Source of the DNA: Prorocentrum cordatum
Taxonomy: Eukaryota; Sar; Dinophyceae; Prorocentrales; Prorocentraceae
Assembly (NCBI GenBank): GCA_963575745.1
Contig: CAUYUJ010004991.1
Location: forward strand, 345,006-409,005
Reading direction: 5' to 3'
DNA length: 64,000 nt
The number at the start of each line of letters is the position of its first letter. Positions within the stretch are counted from its first letter, which is position 1. This document shows positions 34,360-45,365 of the stretch, one piece after another. The position numbers and the translations under genes were made by a program. The notes under the pieces are model-generated. The model had not been told where the DNA came from, did no database searches, and saw only the letters and a list, made by a program, of their open reading frames with translations.

Positions 34360-34699
34360 GCCGAGTTTCTTGCCCGGAGCTCACCGCACAGTCCCGGGGG
34401 TCGGGCTTCGACCGCCCAGGCCCAGGCCTCCCCGCGCCGTGAACACGTGACGACGGAAGGCCGTTGGCAGTTTTCGGCCTCGGGGGGCTCCCGCGGGACT
34501 CAGGACGTGACGCTGGTCCTGTAGGGAGGGGGCCAGGAGCTTCTGGGGTCTAGGCTGCGAACGAATCGCGATGTCGGAGGTCTTGCAAGGACGCCGACTG
34601 CAGGTGCACCCGCACTAACCCTGGCCCCTCCTGGGCCCAAGATCGGTGCCTACGCCCTCCGGGCTGCAGCCTGCAGGGCGCATTCACCCCAGTCCTGTG

Positions 34700-34955
34700 C
34701 TTATGCAAGACCCAGACCTCCGACCTCGTTTCGTGTCACCGCGTGGACCCCCTGGACCCCTCCCCGGGGACTGGTTTTCCATCCCAGGTAACTTTTTGCC
34801 GGCCCCGAGTCTCCAGAAGGGCCCCTGGAAGTCCCAACGTTGACCCCCTGGACCTCTTCCAGGGGACTGGTCTTCCGTCTTCCATCCTGGGTCGTTCTTT
34901 GACGGCCCCGAGACTCGGTAAGGGCCTCTGGAAGTCCCATACAGCGGAAAACCTG
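34700..34955. repeat. Dispersed repeat, two tandem units of about 100 bp
   Basis: Both units share GACCCCCTGGACC, GGGGACTGGT, TTCCATCC, GACGGCCCCGAG-like and CCTCTGGAAGTCCC-like blocks. A third copy lies at 42000-42150 and weaker ones near 31920 and 59815. Confidence 0.75.
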
Positions 34956-34969
34956 TCGTCGAGCTCCTT

Positions 34970-35612
34970 CTTCTTCTTCTTCTTCTTCTCCTTCTCCTTC
35001 TCTTCCCTTCTCTTCTCTTCTTTTCTCTTCGCTTCTGTTCTCTTCTCTTCTCGGAGGAGGATGGAGGAGCAGGAGCAGGAGGAGGAGCAGGAGGAGGAGG
35101 AGAAGGAGGAGGAGGAGGAGGAGGAGGAGGAGGAGGAGGAGGAGGAGGGGGAGGAGAAGGAGAAGGAGGGGGAGGAGGAGGAGGAGGAGGAGGAGGAGGA
35201 GGAGGAGGAGGAGGAGGAGGAGGAGGAGGCGGAGATGGAGGCGGAGGAGGCGGAGGAGGAGGAGGAGGTGGAGGAGGAGGAGGAGGAGGAGGAGGAGGAG
35301 GAGGAGGAGGAGGAGGAGGAGGAGGCGGCGAAGGCGGAGGAGGAGGAGGCGGAGGCAGGTGGAGGAGGATCACCCCTGGCGGCCTCCGACCTTCGCCCGC
35401 GCCCCCCCGCGCGCACGAGCGCCCGCCCGCCAACTGGCTGCCGCCCGCTGGGGCGGCCGACGCGCCGCGGGCCGAGCTCCGCAAGCGCGCCCGCAGGTCC
35501 TGCCGGGGGGGAGGAGGAGGAGGAGGAGGAGGAGGAGGAGGAGGAGGAGGGAGGAGGAGGAGGAGGAGGAGGAGGAGGAGGAGGAGGAGGAGGAGGAGGA
35601 GGAGGAAGAGGA
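34970..35612. repeat. (TTC)n then (GGA)n arrays
   Basis: A CTT/TTC tract (34970-35050) is followed by GGA arrays at 35056-35362 and 35508-35612, separated by a GC-rich stretch. Frames encode Glu/Gly/Arg or Pro/Ser/Leu runs. Confidence 0.9.
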
Positions 35613-36210
35613 CAAAGAGTAGGAGGAGAGATGATTCTACGCTTCTGGGTAGGCCTCGCGCACGCCCGCGTCGTTTAGTGCATTATGGTCGACTGCGGCG
35701 AGCGGCTGCGGGTGCGTGCGTGTGGTGAAGGTTAGCCAGGCCCGCCTCACAAACCCTGCTTTTCGGCAGGGACCAGGATGGTCATTTGTTGCTGGCAGTG
35801 GGATGGTACAATGCTTTTTGGAGGCGGCCCAGGCCCTGGCTTTTTCATCATGACGTGGTGTTGGAGATGTTCGGTACTGGTACTTGGATGGTACCTGCCA
35901 TCTTGCCGTGGGCTGTGGACCCCTCGGGCACGCGTGGGTGGCGGCTGGCCAGCATTATGGTTATACCTGGGAGCAAGACTTCGGCACCGCGAACTGGTTT
36001 TCGAAGTTATCGGTCTTCATGTCTCCGATTGTCATCATTTGGGTGTTGATGTGATTGGTCATTGGTTACTGCTCGACGGCCTGTTGTTCGAATTCTTGGA
36101 GCCAGACGCGCTCCTGGTCGACAACTGCACACTGGGACCCCTAATCTTGCTCTGGGTGTGCTCTCGCCCTGGCCCGACCAGGCCTCCGCTCCCTGCCCAA
36201 CCCAACCCAC
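35613..36210. other. No recognised gene
   Basis: The plus strand is open for 411 residues over 35778-37013, but the frame passes through a TCC tract and has no recognised domain. I do not call it. Confidence 0.35.
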
Positions 36211-36214
36211 TCCG

Positions 36215-36480
36215 CCTCCTCCTACTCCTTCCGCCTCCTCCTCCTCCTGCTCTTCCTCTCTCCTCCTCTCTCCGCCTCTCGTCTCTCCTCTTCCTGCTCC
36301 TCCTCCTCCTCCTCCTCCTCCTCCTATTCCTCCTCCTCCTCCTCCTCCTCTCCTCCTCCATCCTCCCCCTCCTCCTCTCCCTCCTCCTCCTCCCTCCTCC
36401 TCCTCCTCCTCCTCCTCCTCCCATCCCTCCCCCTCCTCCTCCACATCCTTCACCTCCTCCTCATCCTCCTCCTCCTGTCT
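36215..36480 (+). repeat. (TCC)n array, interrupted
   Basis: TCC triplets with CTC and CCA interruptions. The downstream 36520-36720 (CTCCGCGTACTGTCTTTACG, GTGCTCCCGCTGCAACGCGG) is related to 11195-11505, so the two loci share a larger repeat. Confidence 0.8.
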
Positions 36481-36720
36481 TCTCCACAATGGCACATTCT
36501 GAATGCTACTCCCCTCTCTCCCGTGACTCCGTTTGGAAGGTCGCCGGTTCTCTCCGCGTACTGTCTTTACGCACAGGAGAGGGCAACAGTGTTTTCCCCG
36601 ATGGTTTTTACACTCCGATTGTTTGCGGTGTTTCAAAATGGTGCTCCCGCTGCAACGCGGGCCTCGTTCTCAGATCGGCGCCTTGCCCCGTCGTTCAGAT
36701 CGGCGCTCTCGCCCCAGCGT

Positions 36721-37119
36721 GGGCCACTTTGCTGGATTCGAATCCTTTTTTCATCTTTGTCGCCCCCCGCATTTCCCTTCCGCCGCCTTCCCCTGGTCCT
36801 CCTGATCCTCCCGCTCCTTCCGCTCCAATTCCGGCTGCTCATGTTTGTGCTCGTCCTCCCTCCACATCCTCCTCCCTTTCCTCCTCCTGCTCATCATTCG
36901 GCTCACCCGCCACTTCCTCCGATGTACGCAGCTGCCCTTTTACGATTGCGCATAGCACGATGGGGTCTCTTTGTTGGAGTTCCAGGTCAGCTTTGGCACG
37001 CGTCCGCGGATAGATAAAGCATCAGCGCAATGGAGAGGGATGAGAGGGAGGGAAAAGGAGGGAGGGAGGAATAGGATGTCCTATGTGGCGCGAGCGCGCT
37101 TGCCTTGCCTCTCCTTCTC
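36721..37119. other. No recognised gene
   Basis: Low-complexity CCTCCT and GGGAGGGA patches with no gene. Confidence 0.3.
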
Positions 37120-38400
37120 CCTCCTCTCTCCTCCTGTTTGCTCCTCTCTCCTCCTCTCGTCGCATCTCGCCTCCTCCTCCTCCTCCTCCGCCTCCTCCTC
37201 CTTCTCCTCCTTCCTCCTTTCTCCCCGCCCCCCACCCCCCCCCTCGTCCTGCAGCCACGCCTCCAGGTCGCACGTCACGCCCTCGCCACCGCACCCCGCA
37301 GCAGCGGGGGCGTCGTGCGGCGCCGCGCCATCGAACATCGGCGCCGCGACCGCGGAGGCTCCCTCCCTGCCCCGATCCGTCTCCTCCACCTCTTTCAACC
37401 TCCTCCTCCTCCTCCTCCTCCTCCTCCTCCCCCTTTCCCTTAACCCTGCCATTTCCTCTTGCTCCTCTTTCTCCTCCTCCTGCCCCTCCTCGTCGTCGTC
37501 GTCCTCCTTCTCCTCCTCCTCCTCCATCACTTTCCCTTGCAACTCACTCCTCCTGTCGCACTCCCAGACGTGTTGGTAGGGCGGGCATTGCGTTTCGCCG
37601 AATACTTCCTAGCCGTTTATGACAATGCGCGTACAAGGCGCAACAGCTTTGAAGGTGGAGCAGGTGGCGGGGTGGCGGAGCGGCTTCAAACTGTGACTAT
37701 CGCCTTCGCGCCGCGCACATTTGTCCTGAACGTTTGCAGCAATCTCACGGATGGTTGGGGTCGTTATACATCGAGCTTTCGATTTCGCGCCGCGCACACT
37801 CGTCATTGCGATTTGCAGCAACTTCAGGGACGTAGGGCGGCTCCTTTTCGAAGTGGGGCTCTCGCCTTGGCGCCGCGGGCGTTCGTCTTATAAGATTGCA
37901 GCAGTTTCAATGATGGACGCACCTCCCTTTTCAAGACAAGGCTCTCGCCTTAGCGCCGCGCGTATGCGTGGTAAGCGCTTGAAGCAGGTACAGAGTGTGT
38001 GGGCGGTCCATTTCAAAACTTGGCTCTCACTTTTTTCAAACAGTGTACAATGCAGGAACTTCAGCAGACGCAGCAGCTGCGCGAAAAAAGGGCGGCTTCT
38101 GGTCAAACTTGGACGTTCGATTGAGACTTCCTCTGCTGTAGAAGACTAGAAGCTTGAGTAAAACGGAGCCTTCTTCGCATGACTGGCATGCCCACGAGGT
38201 GCTGCTTCTCACGGGGGTACTTCTTGAAGGGGGACGCAAGGCTTGTAGGGACTTATTGGAAGGGGGTTCGGGACGGGAGGGTGTTTTGCAGCATCGTTTC
38301 CTGCGTCTTGGGTTTGCTCTGGTCCTTCTCCTGCTCCTCCTCCGCGCCCCGCTCCTCCTTGTCCTTCTCCTTCTCCTTCTCCTGCCTGGCTGGTCAGGCC
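37120..38400 (+). repeat. Composite module copy 4 (plus, degenerate)
   Basis: TCC tracts (37160-37235, 37395-37535), cap (37545-37620, with CTGTCGCACTCCCAGACG and TAGGGCGGGC), four to five strongly diverged 81-bp units (37620-38035), a degenerate spacer ending TTGCAGCATCGTTTCCTGCG (38285) and a CTC-rich tract (38320-38390). Confidence 0.7.
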
Positions 38401-39249
38401 AATATCTGGAAGCGCGTTGTACCCAAGGCCTTCTCCCTTCCCTCTAGTGAGGAGGAGGAGGAGAAGAAGGAGGAGGAGGAGGCTTGGAAGTTCTTGGGCT
38501 CTGGGGCGTCTTGGGATCTCAACCTCAGAGACCCCCAGGAGGCAGCCTCCAAATTGTTTGATGCTGCTGACAAGTTTTTGCTAGAGTTGCACTCGCTGCC
38601 TACGTAGGTAGCACCACGTCGTCACGTCTTTGGGTTGCAAGGTCCAGCACGTCCCCCTTCAAGCGTCTTGGGGCCAGGACTTGCACCAGCGTTGTTCGGT
38701 ACCCACTCAGAACTGGCTGTCAATCAGGAGGTTGGCCATGCTTTTCCTGCGAGCCTCGGACAGGCATGCCATTCTCCGCAGGGCCTGGCAGCCCGAGGTT
38801 CACGAAGAAGGCCTCGGGAGTTTCACCACTGCGTCTCTCTTTCAAGGCATGCTGTCTAGTCGGCTGTCTTCGGAATTGGTCAGCTCGTGCTGCAAGCTGA
38901 AATATCCAACATAATCAAAGAAGAAACGGCTGATGGGGCTCCAGACATGGAAGTCGTGGGCTCAGTCATCTGCCGTGAAATGTAGTCGTGTCGCCCATCG
39001 TTACAGCAAGGGCCCCTCAGCCCCCCCTGAGCAAGTCCTTGTCTGCAGCTGACGAAAAGGGAAATTGCGTTCCTCTGGTCGGCGATGCAGCGTTGCAACA
39101 GACCATGCAATACTGGAGGCCGATTTGGTGCAAAGATAGCCGTGCTTCTTTAGCACCTCCGAGCGCCTGCCTGGGTGTATGAAGATAACCTGTCTCCGAT
39201 TTCTGCCGAGCAGGTGTTGGAAACTGCTAAGACTTTTTCCCGCCGCCCA
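38401..39249. other. Unassigned, possibly 5' part of the LINE remnant
   Basis: A frame ending at 38607 reads AWKFLGSGASWDLNLRDPQE and onward like ordinary protein, but I cannot place it. It lies upstream of the RT remnant on the same strand and may be the element's decayed N-terminal part. Confidence 0.3.
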
Positions 39250-39509
39250 CCACCTTAGGATGAGATGCGTTCCAGCCCGGGCTTCTGTTGTAGCTTCCCA
39301 AGTTGCTTGTTCAGGCGTTCGCTGCCATCCTCACAGCTTGTGAGGAAAACCTTTCTTCGTGTCCGCCTCTTTGAATTTTTCTTCTCCCAAAGCCCAAAAA
39401 AGGAGTCTGACCGATAGGTTTTCTCCCCCTGTGGTCCAGAATCTGGGGTCGCATCGGGCGCCGGTATTGCGCCGCCTGGGAAAAGGAAGCGGACGCGTCC
39501 TTTTTCTGG

Positions 39510-40290
39510 GGGATGCCGACGTCCACGGCCTGCGACAAGAGTGCGCGGATTCACAACGCGCTGTCTGCGTTTGCTCGGGAGACTCCTGGGCCTGTTTCGG
39601 GTGCGATGTTTCTGGGCCTTCGGAAGGTGCACGAGCGCATCAGCCACGCTGAACTTGGGGCTGCAGCAGAGCAGGCTGGCTTTTCGGTCTCTCTGCTGCG
39701 AGCATGCTGCACGGTGTACCCTTCCCCATCGGCGAGTGCCCCTGCAGGGGGCGATCTCGAGGATCAGTGCGGGCTGCTCGGGAGCCACTCCGCTCGCTTG
39801 CCTGCTGCTGGTTACTGTGCTGCGCAGTGGTGGCCTCTCCTTGCCCAAACTGTAACCCTCAAGAGCGGGATTGGTGATATTTCTCTCCACTCGATCGGAG
39901 GATCGGCCACTGTGCGCAGGGAGCTGGTCAGCTCTGTTTACATCATCTCGCAGGATATGCTATCCAGAGGCCTCTGGCTCGCTTGGGACAAGTTCGGTTC
40001 TCTTGCATCCAAGGCTTCCTTAGCCAAGTCGGTGATCGAGGGGCGCACCTTGCCCCACCTTGTGCGTGCCCGGGTCCACCGCGACCTGGGCGGGGACGCC
40101 GCTGACGGAGCCGGCAGGAGGGTCTCTACCCATCAGGGGAGGTTACCTTGAGGCCCCGGCCGAAGGTGGCTGAGCTGTTGGGCCTTCGAGAGGCTGGAGC
40201 ATCCCCAGGTTCGGCGTTTGGAGCCGGGGTCACGGCCGAGGCCCATCTGGGGGGGCCACCATCCAGGGGCTCCTCGACGGTAAGCTTGAG
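39510..40290 (+). pseudogene. Reverse transcriptase remnant with substituted catalytic residues
   Basis: The first frame reads CDKSARIHNALSAFARETPG, then MFLGLRKVHERISHAEL and GFSVSLLRACCTVY. A second frame gives ISAGCSGATPLACLLL, matching the GCS.AT.L block that follows the palm start. The first frame resumes with GDISLHSIGGS and LSRGLWLAWDKFGSLASK. A third gives KVAELLGLREAGASPGSAFG. RTs need Asp in motif A (L-D-L-R) and a DD pair in motif C. Here motif A has Gly (LGLRK) and motif C reads GD. The family assignment comes from motif order and my recollection of dinoflagellate RTs, not from a search. Confidence 0.7.
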
Positions 40291-41175
40291 AGCCTGAGGG
40301 CCGCCTCGGTGCGATCTGAGGGCAGGCTTCCCAGAGGCCGCTCGCTCGGGCTGGCCTCCATGTGCACGAGAGGAGGCCGGTCGAAAGACCCCCTTGTACA
40401 AGTTTCTGCTGACGCGATCCAAATGTGTGTGTCCAGATTTTGCAAGGCAGACGGCTATCGGACAAAGTCTGAACGACCCTGTTCGACAAAACACTGCGAG
40501 TAGCGTCTCGTCCCAAGCCCTGGGCTCTGGTGAAGGACCCTGTGCCAGCTCTTGTTTTCACGTGCTCTAGGATTGGGCTTTCCTTCAGGGGCCTTTTTCT
40601 CTTCGGGGGTCCTCGGTGCAGACCTGGGATCCCAGGCAGGTTCCCTCCGCTTTCGTGGCCAGGAGAGCTAGGTTCTCTGCGCCTGAGGCGTCTGACGTTG
40701 CAGCGCTGACTGAGATTGGCCCCGCCAAGGCGTGGTCGGCTTACCTGCTTTGGAGGCCTTTCAACAAATTGCTGAACCTTAGAGTGGTTGCGTCGGAAGA
40801 TGGGGGAGTTGGGATCGGTGAGCGTTGGGCTTTGGTGAGCGGAGGACCCTTCGGGGGCTCCTCATGGGGTCCCACTGCTGCCAGCATATGTTGCACGAGC
40901 ATGATCCTGACCTGTCCTCGGCGTGTCTTGCTTGCGACGAGCTAGGCGCGCTCTTTCACCGCCGCTGTCTGTGCCTCTCGCGCCAGGCGTGGTGAAGGGG
41001 CAACTTTCCGCAGTCCCTTGCTAGGTCTGTTGGGAAACTTTCCTGGTGCAGTATGGAACCTCTGGAAAGACTTGCTCGTGGAATTCTGCCCGACCTCTGT
41101 CCAGGAGACCCTGGGACCCATCTACGGAGTTTCGGGTTGACGTGGGCACAGCAGGACCTCTCACGCTTTCGAATC

Positions 41176-41700
41176 TTTTCTTCGCGACGGCTCTGGCATT
41201 GATGGATTGTCCCCCTCGCTCAGGACGGTTGGGTGGGGAGTCGCCATCTTTGACGAGCGTCGGGCTTGCATTGCTGAGTGGTATCGTTCGGTACCCCCAA
41301 CCACCTTGCCTGATCAGGTGGCACGCGACGGCGAGAGCTAGGCTATCTCTGTTGTGGCAGAGTTGTGTGCAGGCTCCTTTACGCTTTATGCTGACTGCAG
41401 AAGCACTTTCCAGTGTTGCAGTAGTTGGTGGCACGCTTTCAGCCCAACGAATGCCAGGGCTCACCTCTGGAGGCAAGCCTTTCCCTCTGAAGGTCTCGAC
41501 TGTGCTGGGCTGCTCATGCGTTGATGACGGATGTCAGATAAGAACGTCTGTCCGAGTTTGAACGGACTGGAAAGCACGAAAACGATCGTTAGGCCAAGAC
41601 AGTGGCCAGCCTGTCCAAGCATGCCTCTCCCGAGCTCCTCTTGGCCAAAGGTTCTCTCTCGTTAGCACGGGAGCTGCTCAAGCATATCACCAGGTCTGAG
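41176..41700 (+). pseudogene. RNase H domain remnant, copy 1
   Basis: The main frame reads RDGSG (Asp codon 41186-41188), TVGWGVAIFDERRACIAEW, VPPTTLPDQVARDGES, then a TAG at 41339-41341, AISVVAEL and TLYADCRS (Asp codon 41393-41395), then NARAHLWRQAF. The first Asp, the Glu of AEL and the Asp of YADC fit the catalytic triad. A shifted frame then gives SEFERTGKHENDR*AKTVA, corresponding to NHKADALAKQGA in copy 2 with its last conserved Asp region decayed. Confidence 0.75.
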
Positions 41701-41798
41701 GTGTACTGCAATGGGTTGGGGGTTTTTGAAAACGTTGGAGCACAAGGCCAGACCCAGGTCTCTCTCGAGCTCCCGTCTTGTTATGACTCTGATTTTGG

Positions 41799-41948
41799 GT
41801 CGGTCATGTCCTCCTGCGGCGGATTTTGGACGAACTGTAAAACATAGGCGAAACATCAAAAATAGTCAAAAGAGCACGAACCATCGTCACAAGACTAATT
41901 TGGTGAAACTATTCTTGAACATTCCCCCTGTAAAGGGTCATGCCCGAC
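41799..41948. mobile_element. MITE-like element M1, copy E
   Basis: Ends GTCGGTCATGTCCTCCTGCG and CCCTGTAAAGGGTCATGCCC(GAC) are inverted. The interior is AT-rich (AAACATCAAAAATAGTC). It lies just downstream of the LINE remnant. Confidence 0.85.
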
Positions 41949-41999
41949 TGAACACTGCTTCGAAGGAACACGAAAGCGTGATGCTTCCGTGACCCCTCA

Positions 42000-42150
42000 G
42001 CCCCAGACCCCCGACTTCGTGATTGTTTCGCAACGTCGACCCCTGGAGGTCGAGACCCTTCCCCGGGACCGGCTTTCCTTCCCGAGTCGTTTTTTCACGG
42101 TCCTGGGGCCCGCTCGAGGGCCCTTGGGAGGCCGAAAACAGCGAAAAGCC
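42000..42150. repeat. Dispersed repeat related to 34700-34955
   Basis: Contains CCCAGACCCCCGACTTCGTG, TCGACCCCTGGAGGTC, CCCGGGACCGG and GTCGTTTTTTCACGGTCCTG, in the same order as at 34.7 kb. Confidence 0.7.
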
Positions 42151-42395
42151 TCCCGTCGTGACTTGTTCACAGCGCGAGGGGGTCTGGGGTCCGAGGCCCC
42201 TGCCTGCCCCCTCTCCTGCAAACCCTGCTGCTGCCCAGGCCTCGCTCGTGGCTGTCCCCGGGGGCGCCGACGTCGGGGCGGACGGCACCCTCTGGAAGGC
42301 AGGAGGCCGCCCCCGGCTTTTCGCACATGGTTCCTGTGCGCGAGGGAGGCCGACCTTCGCTCCTGCTTTGCGCTCCCTGTCGAGGGTCGGCTTAG

Positions 42396-42536
42396 GTCGG
42401 GCATGTCCTCCTGCAGGGGAGTGTTGGACGAAACATACGCAGAGTCAAACAAGAATCAAAACTAGTCGGGACATCGTCCCCAGACTTGTTTTGGACTATT
42501 CTTGAAGATTCCACCCTGTAGAGGGGCATGCCCGAC
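42396..42536. mobile_element. MITE-like element M1, copy C
   Basis: Ends GTCGGGCATGTCCTCCTGCA and CTGTAGAGGGGCATGCCCGA(C) are inverted over at least 25 bp. The interior is AT-rich with CATCGTCCCCAGACTTGTTT. Confidence 0.9.
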
Positions 42537-43276
42537 TTACGGGTAGGCGACCATCTCGTCAGGAGTCAGAGGGCTGGCGGGATTGTGCCCAAGAAGAGCT
42601 CACGCGTGCGCACGAGCTGCGCGGTCTCGCCCAGTTGCGCGTGCGGATTGCCTCTGGCGCGCTGCGACGTAAGCAATGTGCAAGAACTGCTAAGACGACC
42701 TCTAGCAGAGTTCCCGCAAGCTCAAGCATCCCAACAGGCCGAAGAAGTTGGGAACGGCTCTCTGCAGGACCGGTGGCGCTCCAGCTTTTTGTTGGTCCTC
42801 GTCTCCTGGCCGCGCGTTCTGGTGTGCAGGCGTCAGGGTCCCAGGCTCCGAGGAGACCTCAGGTTTCGTTGGCCGCCGCGAGTCTCTGTCTGTCTGATTG
42901 CCTCCAGGCTTTCGGTCTGAATTAAGGTGGAGCCCGTAAAGTTGGGGAAGCTTTCCATGAGAAGATCGATCCTGCTGCGGAGGATGACGATCTGTTTTTC
43001 CAAGGGGTGTCCTGTCGCTGGCCAGCGGGTGGCCAGTCACAGACACCCGCGGTGACGAGAAGGTCCTCTCTGATGGACCCCCCCCTGGGTTTTTGGCGAC
43101 TCTCCCCTCTCTTCCCCTCAGTGTCGTGCAATCCTCCTTCTCCTCGTCATGCTGCTCTTCCTCCACCTGCTCCTCCCACTCCGTGCCTCCCCCCTCTCTC
43201 TCCCCCTCCTTCCCCCTTCCCCATCGCCTCCTCCTTGTACTCTCCTTCTTCTCCCCCCTTCCCTTTCCTACTCCGG
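42537..43276. other. No recognised gene; short dispersed repeat at 42615-42680
   Basis: The 42615-42680 segment matches 8405-8470. The rest has overlapping frames and no motif. Confidence 0.35.
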
Positions 43277-43279
43277 CCC

Positions 43280-43350
43280 CTTCCGTTCCTCTCCTCCTCC
43301 TCCTCCTCCTCGACCTCCTCCTCCTCCTCCTCCTCCTCCTCCTCCTCCTT
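43280..43350 (+). repeat. (TCC)n array
   Basis: TCC triplets with a single GAC interruption. Confidence 0.9.
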
Positions 43351-43546
43351 TTGCTCCCTCCACTCCCACCGCCTCCCACACTCCCCCAATCCCCCCCCCC
43401 CCTCCCTACCACCGCGTGCTGGTGCTGGAGCCTCTGGCGGCGGCGGCTTACCTTCTCCTCCTGCGGCTTCTGCTGCTGCTGCTGCTCTTTCTCCTCGTCC
43501 TCCACGTTCGCAGTCGACACGTGAGCCCAATACGCTGTCATGCCTA

Positions 43547-43708
43547 CAGGGCAGTTTTTAATACATAGGATCGTTAAGCATATGGGATTTTAATACATTA
43601 TCAATTGATGAATACATTTATGCATGAACTCATCGTGGTTTTTGATGCTAAACCCCTGCATTTTTAATACATGATCCGCACGCGGAGCATGTATAAAAAA
43701 CGGCACTG
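43547..43708. mobile_element. MITE-like element M9, copy a
   Basis: Begins CAGGGCAGTTTTTAATACAT and ends ATGTATAAAAAACGGCACTG, inverted. The interior is AT-rich and contains GCATGAACTCATCGT and GATCCGCACGCGGAGCATG, both also in copy b. Confidence 0.85.
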
Positions 43709-43872
43709 TGCAAGTGAACCCGCATAACAAGGACGCGCGATAAGGACGCACAAGGGCCTTGGGAGGTCACGTCGGCACCTTTGCGGGCGGAGCGCGGCCC
43801 GCGAACGCGGCCGAGAGTGGGCCGAAGGGCAGGGATTCAAAAGGTTACCCTGGGGAAGGTTGTCCATCCTTA

Positions 43873-43891
43873 CAGGGCAGTTTTTAATACA

Positions 43892-43927
<36 letters not shown>

Positions 43928-44059
43928 TAAAGTGGGATTTTTCCTACATGATCAGAGTATGAATGAATTCATGCATGAACTCATCGTTGCTTTTATCACT
44001 ACGCCCCTGCATTTTTCATACGTGATCCGCACGCGGAGCATGTCTTAAAAACGGCACTG
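43873..44059. mobile_element. MITE-like element M9, copy b, with 31-T run
   Basis: Begins CAGGGCAGTTTTTAATACA and ends CTTAAAAACGGCACTG. It is collinear with copy a except for a 31-base T homopolymer at 43896-43926. Confidence 0.85.
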
Positions 44060-44289
44060 TGCCGTGCGGGTCGACTGTGCTCCCCGTTCCAGGGGGGCAC
44101 CCCTCCAGACGGGGGGTCCAGCACCGCCCCGCCGCCGAGGCCCGCGACGGGGGGCCGGAGCGCCCTCCGCTCGCGGCATCGGCCCACGGCGGGACTCTGC
44201 TCGGGGCCGTCGGCACGGGGGGCGGCGCCCGCCCCCGCGCCCCCCTCCCCCCCCCCCTCCCAGGGCGCAGTTTGAGAAGCGCAGCGTGC

Positions 44290-44469
44290 AGCATGGGCTC
44301 GACCACCAGAAGCCTTCCGCCAGAAGCCCTACCCTGGAACCCCGGGGCGTCCATACTGACTTTTGGCATGGGGGGCGTCGCGCTTTCCATGGCAGAACCA
44401 TCGAAACCTAAGAAACCCAGGGCACCCTGGCGGCAAGCAGGGTATGTCTTGGCATGGCTCTCCACTGTA
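44290..44469. mobile_element. MITE-like element M2, copy c
   Basis: The right end (GGCATGGCTCTCCACTGTA) and interior (AAACCCAGGGCACCCTGGCG) match M2 copies a and b. The left end is diverged. It ends about 90 bp beyond the eS6 stop codon, in the gene's 3' flank. Confidence 0.75.
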
Positions 44470-44557
44470 CGGAGAGGGGTACACAAACGCTTGATGCTTT
44501 TAATCCTCTCTCAAGAAATCTCGGGGCCGTGCACGGGGCAGCGTGCTTCACGTGCGC

Positions 44558-45265
44558 TCATGCCTTCTTCTTCTTGGCGACCTCGGCGGCACGCGCCTCC
44601 TTCTTCTCCTTCTGGTACTCCGAGAGGCGCTTGGCGTACATCTGCTTCTGCTCCTTGGCGCTCTCCATCCTCTTGCGGGTCGCGGCCTTGAAGTAGCGCT
44701 TCCTCTGCAGCATCGCGGGCGTGACCAGCCGCTGGATACGGGGGGCTTTGGACTTGGGCTTCTTCCCCTCGCCGCGGTCGATCGCCCGGCGCACCACGAA
44801 GTTGCAAGGGTTGTCCTTCTTCTCCAGGTTGAAGAGCTTGCGGATGTTGGAGGCGCGCTTGGGGCCCAGCCTGCGCGGCTTCTGGTCGTCGGTCAGCCCT
44901 GGGATCTCCTCGGCGCCCTTCTTCACCAGCGTGAGCGCGAGGACGGCCAGGTCGGGGCCCACCACACAGCCGCGGACGGACTTACGCTTGCGGCAGCCGG
45001 CGCGGCGCTCGCGGTAGCAGGACATACCCTTCTTGAACAGGAGGCGAACGCGGTGGTTGCAGAGAATGCCCTGCTTCATTGGGAAGCCCTGCTTGTCGTT
45101 TCCGCCAGAGATCTTGAAGACGTAGCCCTTGAACTCGTCGCCAAGGGAGTCACCCGAAACCTCGACGGACATGCGCTTATCATAGAAGGGCAGCAACTTC
45201 TTGTCGTCGTCCACCTCGATCAGTTTCTGCAGCCCCGTCGTCGGGTTGGCAATGTTGAGCTTCAT
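44558..45265 (-). CDS. RPS6: Small-subunit ribosomal protein eS6
   Basis: A complete, uninterrupted minus-strand gene of 235 residues. eS6 is a component of the 40S subunit. The start is ATG at 45263-45265, giving [20 protein letters not shown] as in other eukaryotes; the frame is open 35 codons further upstream but without conservation. Diagnostic stretches include [15 protein letters not shown] (the eS6 signature), [42 protein letters not shown] and [11 protein letters not shown]. The C-terminus ends in a lysine-rich tail (EVAKKKKA) and lacks the RRLSS-type serine cluster that S6 kinases phosphorylate in animals. It has no introns, as is common for highly expressed dinoflagellate genes. M2 copy c lies close downstream. 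A possible spliced-leader remnant lies 56 nt upstream of the ATG. Confidence 0.97.
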   Translation of the reverse strand: MKLNIANPTTGLQKLIEVDDDKKLLPFYDKRMSVEVSGDSLGDEFKGYVFKISGGNDKQGFPMKQGILCNHRVRLLFKKGMSCYRERRAGCRKRKSVRGCVVGPDLAVLALTLVKKGAEEIPGLTDDQKPRRLGPKRASNIRKLFNLEKKDNPCNFVVRRAIDRGEGKKPKSKAPRIQRLVTPAMLQRKRYFKAATRKRMESAKEQKQMYAKRLSEYQKEKKEARAAEVAKKKKA

Positions 45266-45320
45266 GGCCTCTTTATGACGGGGAGGCGGATGAGCGGGAA
45301 CGTGAGAATGCGATTCCGAG

Positions 45321-45340
45321 CCGCTTTTGAGCCAGAACGA
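45321..45340 (-). other. Possible degenerate relict spliced leader upstream of RPS6
   Basis: On the minus strand this reads TCGTTCTGGCTCAAAAGCGG. The TTCTGGCTCAA part matches ten of eleven bases of the 3' half of the dinoflagellate spliced leader (TTTTGGCTCAA). Such remnants are known in dinoflagellate genes that passed through an mRNA intermediate. The match is short and could be chance. Confidence 0.3.
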
Positions 45341-45365
45341 GTGCAGTGCAGATGGTCCCCAGTTT

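Larger units (their letters stand above)
39250..41750 (+). mobile_element. Decayed LINE-like retrotransposon (RT plus RNase H)
   Basis: RT motifs at about 39510-40290 and an RNase H domain at about 41176-41700 lie on the plus strand in the order expected of a LINE with C-terminal RNase H. Between them a cysteine/histidine stretch near 40900-40990 (CLACDELGALFHRRC) resembles the zinc-knuckle region often present between those domains. All three frames are used in turn, with stops, so the element is dead. A related RNase H occurs at 47.05-47.6 kb. Confidence 0.75.
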
